Origin: Strix aluco
Taxonomy: Eukaryota; Chordata; Aves; Strigiformes; Strigidae
DNA length: 64,000 nt
Assembly: GCF_031877795.1 (NCBI RefSeq)
Contig: NC_133939.1
Location: 4,321,698-4,385,697, forward strand
Direction of reading: 5' to 3'
Below are positions 49,901-61,900 of this stretch, one piece after another; the first letter of the stretch is position 1; each line of letters begins with the position of its first letter. Under the pieces are notes generated by a model that was given only the letters and a program-made list of their open reading frames with translations, was not told the DNA's origin and made no database searches. The translations under genes and the position numbers were made by a program.

Positions 49901-52900
49901 CAAAGCAATTCCAGCAGGTGGAACAGGACTGAGAGGGAGTGCAAACACTAACTCAAATCTATCCAATTAGGCAGGCGGGCCATAAGCACTCAGGGTGTGC
50001 ATGCAGACACCTCTTCAATAAAACACAGCAGCTATCTGTTGCACAAAACAATCATTTAAGAGAAAAAACTGAGCAGGTCACCTCAGACACTGGACAGTGC
50101 TTGGAAGAAGTGACTGCATTCTTAACTTCCAGAAACGCCACCTCTTCAAACACGGGAGCAATGTTCTCAGTTTTCAGTTCAATTGCATAAGTTATGCATA
50201 ATCTTAGGAGTAAAGATCCCTTCTATGTCACTGACATTGACAAAATGGAAAGGCAACCTCAGTACAAGGAGGCAGGCAAACCCAGTTCTCTATGCAAGAG
50301 CTCAAGCCAGCCATATTGTCTCCATCCCTCAAAGACCAGGCTGACATGAAATTCAGGATTTGTGAACATATTCAGAACAGCAATATTCTGCAGCATCAGC
50401 TTTGTGCCACCATAAACCTGGCTCAAACCTTACTATGCTTCTTTAGTGTCTGATCGACATTCAAGCCAAAATCTCAACTGGAGCTAAAAATGAGGGGAAG
50501 GATGTTGTCTCATCTGCTTCTTCACTGCTAATATGCACTTTATTTTGTGCTTCACCCCTACAAGTGAGGGTTTCTCTCCTGTGGGTCTAAAACCTGAACC
50601 ACTGCAAGAAGAACACAATGGCTGCTTGAGACGTATCAGTATCCAATAGATGGGGAAAGGAAGAAGCATGTGAAGAGAAAGTTTCAGGAGATGCAGAGGC
50701 CTTTGTTGATTTTAGTGATACATTTTTTTGTTACCTTACCTCTCGCTGTTGCTGGTCTAAATTGTGTGAATTTCTCTGGCAAAGGGCAATTGTTTTCATT
50801 AAGGTATCTTCAATATTTTCCAGCAAGGGTTGCTCAGCTGAGCCTAAGTTTTGGCAGAAAAAAAAAATTGCAATTATAAAAACTATTAGGTATGTTAACA
50901 CCCAATCATTCTGCAAAATGAAATCACGCTGTTCATCTAAAGTCTGTTCACTACAGTGAACAACTAAATTATAAAGACGGGTTCTGATTTTTGGCACTTT
51001 TCCTGAATAGCACAATAAATTGAGCATATAAAATTTTTCATGTAATCAAATAAGGAAGATCGTAGCTGTGGTTTAGGATACAATTAAGAAACAAATATGG
51101 GCACTGCATTTAATTAGATGCCCATGAGTCCCTGGGCTAGTGAACAGTGCACCTGTGCATATACTAATTTTCTGTAGGCAGAACATTCTTTCTTCTCTGA
51201 GAAGTTTGCTTCAAAAAAAGCTACTTCAGATGTCTCTCATCACTGTTCACATATAATGCCTGCTAAAGCTCAGTAATGAGTCTGAGCGGATTCTAACTTA
51301 GGAAACATATCTGGTAAGCCAGCAAGAGTACCAGTGACAATCAAAAAGCTAACAGGGCAGCTGACCATACACACCACACAGAAAAAACATCCATCACAGC
51401 TTGTTCTGGATTTCTAGCAAGATAAGTAACAAAGTAAGGAAGTGTCAGCAGAATAACAACCACAGCCATGCGAATATAAGTTAGAAAAATGTCACTGCAA
51501 TACCTAAAAAACCCGAAATCGGATCTCATTATGCCAGGTGTCAGGCATATGTACTTTACATTTTTGTGTTTATCTCTTTTTAACAGAAAACAGAATTCAA
51601 CTTGATAACTCTTACTTTCATCATCTTGTGTAAGCATCAGCAACTTGCTCTGCAATCGCTGAAACAAAAGAGAGAACTCAGAACAGAAAACTTGCAGAAT
51701 CTTGACAGAGGTGTTTTTAAAAGATACGGTTACAACGGCTCACCCTCACTTTCTTCCCCAGTATGACTAATGTACCATAAATGTCTTTCCAAATATGGAA
51801 AGGAAAACAGGAGCTGAAAGATGATTTTTGATTAAGAAAAACAAATTTCAGCATCATCTATTAAATATATTTATATAATAGCTACTGTCCATTAGTGAAT
51901 AGTAAATTAGTTACTAGATGTTTGAAGACATGCCAGAAAAATATCTGCTGAGTCTGCAGACAACTCAACATATTGCTATTTGACAGAAGAGAAATGCTTC
52001 CATGGATTCTAGTGGGAAACAAATTAAGAAGCAATAACAATATCAAACCTTAACATAGGCCATCATGCTGATGGCATGTCATGCCATGCTGGCACAGCAA
52101 AAAATGCCACATTCAGGATTTCAGTGTACTGTACCTCAAGCATAACCAAAAAGGCACCATGGATATCTCCCTTCTTCTCCAGTAAATATGAGGAAGCTTC
52201 ATGGAGCTGGTGTTTCTGGGTTATCTGAGTTAAAAGAAAAAAAAACCACAAAGTAAATGTCTATCTTAAGAAATCTGCCAGTCTTTGTTTTCTCCACAAG
52301 ACAATGACAACCAGATGGTCGGAAAGGATTGTGTCTCCATGTGTTCACAGGCGTGTTATCCTGTCTGAACAGCGCTCCTACTTCCCCACCCCACTCCCAG
52401 CTACGCTGCATTTATTTCTCATCTTGCACTATTGCCACCATCAGCATTAAAACCTTAAAAAACCAAACCAAAACAAAAAAAACCCCATAACTATAAATCA
52501 AGTTCAAGGACGGATTATTGTTAAAGTTTTCATAAAGGGAAGAAATAGTCGCTCTCCCAATGTTAGTCAAATTTTGGCAGCGTTGCTTTCCAAAAAACCC
52601 CAGGCCCGTGATTTCATATACCTTCAACATATTAATCAACATTAACACAGCCAGTCTCTATTCTGCAGTTACTCAGTAGCTTCTGAGCACTAACGGCCTT
52701 TTTCTTATTAGCCCTGAGACTAAACTCAGAATCAATATATTAAATATAGCTAACCATGCTGGAGGAAAGCAGATTAGCAGCTCAAGGGGACAAACAGTGT
52801 TAGAAATGGATTGGAAGAGTATCCATGAACTAATCCACAACCTAAGATAAAGTACTTTTACAGTAGTTTAAAGAGGTAGGAGCTGATCTGAATGCTTCCC

Positions 52901-55900
52901 CTAGCCCCTGTCCTTATACATGTCTTTCTTACCTGGATGGTTTCTTCCAGTCTGCAGTATTCCAGAACTTTAAGCGTCTCCAGAACCTGGTCTGGGCTGT
53001 ACTGACACAGCAGCTCAATGAACTGCTCAGTGATGCAGGGTGGTAAGTGTATCAGGTCTTGGTTAATGCCTTCTCTGGAATACAAAAGGCACAGGAGACT
53101 CAAGTCAAATTCTAGACCAGAAGTTTGGCTGGAAAGAGGAGTTTCTTATCCAATTGTGTGTTGTCTTTTATCCTTAATAGAGAAGTAAAAAATCTGGCTT
53201 TAAGAGAAAAATTATGCTGTTTCTACTAGTTACTGGTGCTGCAGGTCTGTTAGTAGGCATTTCATTTGTTCCACAGCATATTCTACTGATGTCTCAGTAT
53301 AAATTAGACTATCAAAGACCCCTGTGAAGAAGGATACCGGCACAGACACACCTTCAGCAATTCTATGGTAAAGAGGTACAAAGAACTCACCTAATTTCTT
53401 CAGTGAAACCTTATGGCTTCTGAGTGGTCTTTTCAGATGCTCATTGTCTATTTGCCCTATAGAATTTCTCTGCATGTGTTTGAAGAAATATTTTGTTATT
53501 TCTTGCTTATTGTTGCCGAAATTCTTCTTTGGCTTCCTTTATGACATTTTAATGCTTCATCTGCTAAATATGATCCCTTTTACCTACCTCTGAGATATGA
53601 AATCACACTTCTTTTAGGGAAACATCTCCATTTTTACTTGGTTCCTCTTTTCAGACAGAACAAAACCAGTGAATTAGGTTTTGTTCTTGCAGAGGCAGTA
53701 ACTCTGTGCACTTTATGGTCATTGGTAGAGCAGATAGCCAACTGTAAGGTCTCAAACCAGACCCTGCATACTGTTCAGCCAAAACCTGCATCCTCTCTCA
53801 AAGGTTTTGCAACCAGCAGCACTACAGAACCATATTCACCTGGAATCAAAGACATCTGCCTCATCTCCCAGCACGGGATCTGCTCAATCAACACAGGTAG
53901 GTAAAGTCTACAACCTCTGCTGTGCTTCCTGCCTTCATTATCTCCCTGACCTCTTCCGACCTTCCACAAGCAACACTGCCATGATGGTTGGGCACTCAGC
54001 AGTGCAGACCTGACACTTCTCTTTCTGGGCAGGGCTGTGGATAATGCTGCCTGGCCTGAGCCATTCAGGAGGCCAAACTAGGGCTTCCCTTCTGATTCAA
54101 GCCGAGGTAATTTCTGCAGGTGAAGCTCAGACTACAATTAAACTTATTTAATAAATATGTCCCTGTAAAAAAGATTTCTCCAATTCCTTTCCAGCAGCAG
54201 CTGCTGGCACTGCAGTGGTTTGTGCGGTGGCCATTTTCTAATCTCCTGGCTTATTATTAAGTAAACTCCTAATGTGGGAGAAAAAACAGAACAGAATTGC
54301 ATGCAGTGCCCATGACTGTCCTTGTGTCCTGACTGTTTTCTACCGATCTTGTTTTTTAAAAGAGCAACATGAAGCAAGAGATTTTGAAGAGTTAGGATGG
54401 AATGGATGATACTTTTCTAGAGACAGATATAGCACCTGCAACCCTTCAAAACGAGCAGCAGTTCACCACCACTGTAGGTTAAACTTCATGTAGCAGTTCT
54501 AGGACTGATGGATCGTGCAGAGAAACAGCAGGAGTTTATCCTGTCTAGGAAACAGGGCTCTTAAACCTGTTCTGAAGCTCCTGCTAGGAAAGAAAACAGA
54601 TCAAGGTATGCATTTAGTTTTGCTACCTTTCTGAACAGAAATTTCTACTCAGGAGAAGATGCATTGATGCTCAAACCCTACAGCCACGGGATGGAAAAGG
54701 TCCGATATACAATATGATCCTATAGTTCCTGGGAGCTACAAGAGCTAATGGGATTATCATCATCCAAGAAAGTCCAGGAGAACACTGTGCCACTAGCAAG
54801 TCAGAAGAGGCTTACTGTGATTACAATGTCAATCACTTGATTATAAATGATATTTGCCCAGAAATTAAAGCCTCACGTAGGTACTGTTCACAGAGCCCAA
54901 AGTATGGACACAGTTGTACAAAAACTGGTATTCAAGCTATTACGTTTTGACATCAGATAAAGAGCGGGCTTTTGAAGGACCAAACGAGAACCCTAAACTC
55001 TGGCCTCCAGCATTCACCATCTACTCCTCCCACAACACAAAGTCCCCCAATGCCTGTAAGGGAGTGAGTGTTCTATTCTTTTTGCAACTAGACTAAAATA
55101 AAGAAGCACTTTCTATCTAAAATGATCTCTGCCTACCAAAATGGGGGAAATGGCAAGTTGTACATTTTTAGTACGAGAACAAACTTCTAGTCTGGAAATA
55201 ACTCTGGCACCTAGTATTCATGACTTCATGAGCAAGCTGACCTTTTTCTTAACCTTTTCACTCAAGAAATGCAGAGAACAGAGAATGGAAAGAAAGCTGG
55301 ATTTTCATAATGTTAAAAATTAAGCAACAGTCTTGAGATTTGCAGGTCCTGCTCAGGTCAACGTGATTATGTTCATCTTCAGTACAACCATGCCAAACAT
55401 CTCCCCTGCAGTACTTTACATGCTCTTTCCTAAAAGGAAGAGATAATCACTGGTTTCTCACAAAAACTGGCACAAGTGAGCCTTGCAAGTGTCATGGGCA
55501 GCTGGTCAGTGAGAAGAGTCATTGTAACAGAACCTAAAAGTTTAGGTATCTGTTAATATCTTTATGGACCCAGAACACTGTGTTGCTAAATAAGTTAATA
55601 TTGTTGGTATAATACACATACTGCAAACAGACATGCTTCAGTGCTTTGGTTTTTTTAGAGGAGAAAAAACTTAAGAGTTTAAAATGGAAATGTAGCAAAG
55701 GCTGTGATTAATGAGCTGAGCAATACAGGCTACATTCTGTTTTCTGTGGCTGCTTATACCATACAAACATACAGACATTTGGTTTTAATTTCCCCAGGCA
55801 ATTTGTTAACCCTATTTCCTCCCTTCCCCCTTCCACCTCCTTTAAAATAAATCTCTAGCTAAATTAAATGGGCCAAATTAATCCCTAATGCAATTCTACC

Positions 55901-58900
55901 ACAACTAGGATAGTTATACTAGCGTGATGAGTCTTGTCCCTCTATGATCAAGCAATCATTCGTATTCGAGACATTAAAAGCTCATTTACTGCTCTAAGAG
56001 TCTTTATTTGAATAAGAATTTTGTTCAAAAAGCATATAAACATTTAGATTGACTGAAAGAGACAGATGTTTTCAGAAGAACCTAATCACTATTTGATGCA
56101 TAGATAGACTACAAAGTATAGGTATAGCTGCAGATTTCTCCCTCCTTCCCCACCTCTCTCAGGATACAGTTCAGCTCATTGCAATAGGTCTTAGAAGCAG
56201 ACAACCTCATAACACTGAAAATAGACCACAGGACCTTGAACGTTATTTAAAAAAAAAAAACCAAAAAACAAAAAAACCCAACAAACCTCCAGCAATCTAG
56301 GATCTCTACGGAACACTTCCTACTGACAACATAGTTTAATAATGATAGGTTAAAACCTTGGGCTTCCAGACCTTCTGCTTTACGGTCAGTCACTGCCACA
56401 TGCGAATCCAAAGCATTTAGTATTTTGTTCACTCTTCTGTATAACCCTCCCAAACTTTTGATTACTGAGTATTCTGGCAACTACAGTCCAGCCAGTATGT
56501 GGCTTATCTTCATTACTTGGTGTGCTGAACATCTTACTGCACTGCAGAAAACTGGTGGACTTTGGAACACAGAGGGAAAAGGAACTGTTCATAAACCTTC
56601 CCAGGGCACACACGGCACAGCAAGACGAGCACGTGGCCTAACGCACCCTCCTGAACATCCGCCTTGGAGGGAAAAGCAGAGATCTTTTGAAAGATCAGAT
56701 ATAGAAAGTTGCTTCCTATTACCGGCTTGAACACATCATGTGTTGGTTTTGATTAGAAGGTAACTACATGAGAAATGGTTGTATTTAGCTCTAATTATGG
56801 TAGAGTTAAGTTAGATACATTTATTACTCAGAGATTATGGAAGCCACTCTATGCATAATATTAAAATCCAGGTTAATTACTACCTTCACTGGTTCTCTCT
56901 TGCTGCGAGTGAGATCACAGAATAAACAAAGTCCTACTTAACATCCAGCTAGGTATCGTTTCTACTTAACTACTATTATTTTTTTAAGTTATTCATTTAT
57001 TAACTAAATCATTTAATTTCTCTCCTATAAAACACAACCAAGATTTTTTTTTTGGCAAAATTTTATTTTGACTTCTAAGAAAACAATAGGAGTGGAAGTT
57101 AACATCTTCCATACAAACAGGGCTGTAAAACTCAGGAAATATCAAAATGTGTCTTTTTTTTTTTAATTTACATCCTAACAAAACCCAAAAAGTGATTAAT
57201 TCCAGGTTCTAGCTTCCAAAGCATGCTTTTTATTCCACTTCAGCAAGGACAGAAACATTAACACTTTAATGTATATAATATTACCTTTACCTACTCCTCC
57301 TCCTCATAAAGCACAATTAATTTGTAGCTAATTGACAAAACAAGATCTCTCCTTCAACTGCATTAACAACTGCTTGAAGGCAATTGGGGCTGTGCATATA
57401 TGTCTTACTAAATAAATAAATAAAATCAAGGTTTTGTAGCATTTGAAACGGATTCAACAGAAAGAGAACACTCAGTGCTGAAATACTGAAAGAACATGAG
57501 CAGATGGAGCAAGCAAGTAGTTAAAGACAAGTTTGCAGTGAAATATGGCAGCAATTCTGAAATAAATTAGAAATGAAAAATGCCAATAGACCAAAATGCT
57601 TTTCTATTTATGTTAAACTTTGGCACCTTGGTCAAGTAGTCAGACTGGTGGGTTGAGAACAGAAACTGCCATTTCTGAGAAGAGAAATGGCAGTTTCAGT
57701 CACAGGGTAACCATTTCACAGCCTTCTCAAAGAAGCTGTTACAGCAATGCGCAAACTCCCACCAGCATGGGGGGAGACCTCACAGCACACATACTGGAAC
57801 CCACACCACTTCCCAGTTAGGAAGCTGGCAAGGGCTCTGCTAAAGGATACTCCCCAGAACACTGGTATTTATGGGCTATCCTTCTCCTCTTTGGGTGGTT
57901 GGAAGAGCAAGTCATCTTTCCTAAACCCTAATCTTGGCTGTAGGCTGTCTCTTGATATGCTGTTTCAAAGGAATTTATTTTAACTCATGTTTTCAAGCTG
58001 TAGTTTGTAAACAGTCCAATTCGCTTACATACCTTGGATCAAGGAGACTCCTCAGAAACTGAAAGAGTAAGAACTGGTCCTGTACAACAGGAGGAGACAG
58101 AGTATTACTATATGAGATAATCTGCTATAAACCAGTGATTCCTGCTATGTGCATTGAAGAAAATACTGTTCACAGCTGGTACCTGCTGAAGAAGTTGGTT
58201 TAGGCATTTACCTGGCATAAAAACTCAGAGGAAATGTTTGCTGACAACAGCTCTGTCTGATCTGTGAGTGCTGAACTCCAAACTAAAAACTGCACTAGCA
58301 AGTGATACAACCAGCAACTCAGAGATCATACATTTTACAGCCAGAACTCTGCAGACAGGCCAAATAATTTAAATGTACCAATTCTCGCTGCTGAGCAGCT
58401 ATCAAGCTCTTTTTCTTCTGTTTATGACACAACGACAACTTACCATTACTCTTAGCAATCATTTCTTACAAGAATGGCAACCCCGCCGTAAAGAAGCACC
58501 AACACCAATGAAGTTTGACACTTTACCTGAAGGTTTGTAATGATGCTCTCAATCTGCTCGCTGAAGTGAATGGCTACCAAGTCAGCTGCTTTACACGGGC
58601 TCAGCAACAGCAACTCCTGTGAAGAGGGAAACACAAGAAAAATAATTACTTTTCATTTCATAGACAATATAATTATGCAGTATCACCAACTCCATTCATA
58701 TTGTAACTCCATTTTGCAGATTTCATCTAGGCAAAGATGATGAGCACCATCACAAAAAGTGATCTTGAATAAAATTACAAGGGTAGTGTGTAAAAAGGTA
58801 TTTTTGAACGTCGATAATTTTACTACTCAACAAGCCTTGTAAGAATGCAAAATTCTTCACACCAATGAGACCACATCTCAGTCCTCAGGTGAGGAAATTA

Positions 58901-61900
58901 TTCATCAGGTTTTCTGACAACTGCCCTTTACCCCCTGCTAACAAGACATTCCCAGTGTCAACTAGGAGCCAGCAGTAGAGAGGAATTAAAGCCCTCACCT
59001 GACCCTAGGGAATTTCTCAGTCAAATGAAAACAGTGTTTAACTGCCTTGAACTGAACTGAGCCAGAGGCTTAAAAGCAGGTTTCCTGTAAGTGTTAACTG
59101 TAACTGATACCTGTCCAGACGTGAAAAAACTCTAAGCTATTTTTTTATTGTAATAAAAGAAAGAAAAAAATCTTTTAGATGCCTGTGGGTTTGCCTCCTC
59201 TCGAGCATGATCTAAGAGGCTTCATATCATACAAGTTCACACAATCCAGAACATGAGTGTTCTGCTCCTAATGATTCCAAATAAATGAGAAGCAACTGCT
59301 CCAAACCAAAATTGGGTACCTGGTAACCCTTCCCAAAAGCCCCTGCTAAGCCTACAAAGGAGAAAATATTGCTTTACTAAACAAAAACAACTGTTACAGT
59401 GGTAAAGAAAGAAAAATTTCATAAACATACATCTGGAAGAAAAAAAATAATCTGAAAAAGTTACTTAGCACTAGCTTGGTCTCCAGACAGATGTAGCAGT
59501 CACCAAATTCAGCCAACAGACCAGGGTGAAGGGAACGAAGGAAGTAACAAGGAAGAGTGTGACTACTTCACAAGCCCTTTAAAGAAGAGCTATCATAGAA
59601 CATGCGTTTTGTGAAGTTCCCAAAGCAAAATTTGCCTACCATACTGTATGTAAATAAGCTCTGCAGTGTTTGACCCCGCAGTTTCACTGCATGGGCCACA
59701 GCTCTTAGTTGCTTCCCCAGCACTCAGGAGCACGACCCCTTCATCTCACAAGCCCAGGGAATGCAAAGGACCCAGAAGACCTTAACCACAACAGTGCAGA
59801 GGAGTGCAGAAGGGATGTAGTGTGATTGCCTTAATTTGTTTCTCTCTGGACAAATCCTCCCTGGGAGTCTTCAGGACTGCTGAAGATAGGACTGACTGGC
59901 TGGAGGGAGATGGCCCAGCCTCCCTCTAACTAGCTGCAGCTCTTGAATCGATGTGACCTTCACAGCCTACCCCCAAGCAAAAGGTTTTGGGCTTGGGTTT
60001 TCATCCTCGCCCAGGTTTGAACAATTTGCAAACATGGTACTTCTTAGGCAGACAGCCCTTGAGGAGACAGTACTGACACAAGGCATGTGGGTCTGAGGAC
60101 AGAAAGTGACCACAACAAACAGCACTCTGACTGAAGAGAAGCCTTAGGCTTGATTTTTGAGATAAACATCAAGGAACAACCGCTCTGTAGGATGATGGAG
60201 AAAATATGAAGTGGCAGTGATCAGAAACCTCACTTTCTGTCATATGGTCACCCAGAAAGCCTCTCTAGACACTGCTAGTTTCAACTGAAGAGGCTGGTTT
60301 GCTACTTTCATACCTTGGCAGATGAAAGGACAGCTGTTCAAAGACCTGAAATCGCAGCACCACCCTAGTAAAATGTTATTTACTATTTTAAGTCTTCTGA
60401 ACATCTGAGAGCAGGATTAATGGAATGGAAGAGAACGAAAGCCCACAGCTGCCAATAAGCTGCTAAGCCACACAAAATTATATATACTGTTCACCAATCC
60501 TGGGAAATAGAAGATGCCAAAAGGAAAGAGGAAGTTGACCTCAGGGGCAGCACCCAAGAAAGATGACCTACAGAACCGATCATCTGCCCAACTGCTTTTT
60601 GAGGAAGCTGCAAAAAGCACAGGTAAAAGCAGCTGGCTCTTATCTACAAGGCTGATAGAACAGTGCAAGAAACCCTGTTTTTAAGGATGGCCACGGACAA
60701 GTTGAGAGGAATATTTCCTGTTGTTTGTCAACTTCAGAAAAGTACGCAGCTCCAAAAAGTTGGGCACTGCACAATAATCAAGAAGTGACTTCAGACTGAG
60801 AAAACAAAACCAAACAACACAATATGAAAAGCCAGCAGTCTTGGCCTACGACAAGCTTATCAAAACCAGTACAACACAATGAGAAACATCAGGAAGGGCA
60901 ACCCAGGCCATTCCTGATTTGCCCCGAGACACCCAAGCATGGAACAGCAATTGTAAAGCCCTCAGGCTGAAGAGAGCCAACCAGCAGACCTACCTGTGAC
61001 TTGACAGACACAAAATAAGGCTTACAGAGGGAGGCTGACTCACTCAGAATGCCAAACAATTTGGGCTGTATATACCAATACAAGCAGAGACAAGGGATGC
61101 AGTAGGAGAAGAATGAAGCAGACACAAAGAAGCAGCACAGTAGATGGCAGTTTGCTAGCTTGGAAGGCCCACCGTGGAACCACGGTTGCTCTGATGAGGT
61201 AGCAATGAGCCAGGCCCGCTCAGCCACAGCACAACCACCACCACCACTAATCCCCATAGAGTCTGAAAGTGCATCTGGAGAGTGGGCGTGAGCTCAGCGA
61301 GCTGCATGTCATACAGCTGGATTCACAGGATTTCTTTGTTTATTGTCTTTTGAATCATTCTCTCCCTTGGTCCATTTTCTCATTAGTCACGCACTACTTG
61401 CAGATGCTGGTAGAGACTAAAATAATTCTGTACCTTTCAACTGTACCTAGTACTTTTTTGTCCACCACACAGGATTCAGACTTCTCTGGCCATTTTCTGC
61501 TAAGTAGTCTGGGTAAGTGCATGACTGCTTGTTTTATAGACAGAGTTATTTTCCTGGCTTATCTCCAGATCACCCCAGAGGGGGCTGACACCACCTTACA
61601 GGAACTAGAGATATTATGGATTCCTCATGTCTACTGACTGAACAATTATTTCAGACACATCTCCATCCCCTGAAGCAAGGAGAGATTGAAGAGATGGGAA
61701 AAATTATCTAAAGAAGTCTAGCAACAGTCTGCGTCTTACAGTAGAAGTCATGACCCCATCTTCCCACAGGTCAGAAGTGCCAGGGTACCAAGACTGAATG
61801 TTATTATCATTGTAAGATCAGGAATTTGATACCACAGACTGTGAAGTCAGTGATGTCAATGTCCTGACCTTGCTGCTACATGCTCAGGAGATGAAAGACC

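Larger units (their letters stand above)
50844..52932 (-). other. VPS8: VPS8 introns around two short exons
   Basis: Three GT-AG introns (50844-51615, 51659-52134, 52225-52932) separate the exons at 51616-51658 and 52135-52224. They are AT-rich and hold no recognised repeats beyond short A runs. Confidence 0.75.
53075..58032 (-). other. VPS8: VPS8 intron, 5.0 kb
   Basis: GT-AG intron. It holds an unexplained minus-strand open frame (53230-53541), an A-rich run near 56248-56280, a T run near 57151, and a perfect hairpin (57662-57697). I recognise no transposon. Confidence 0.8.
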
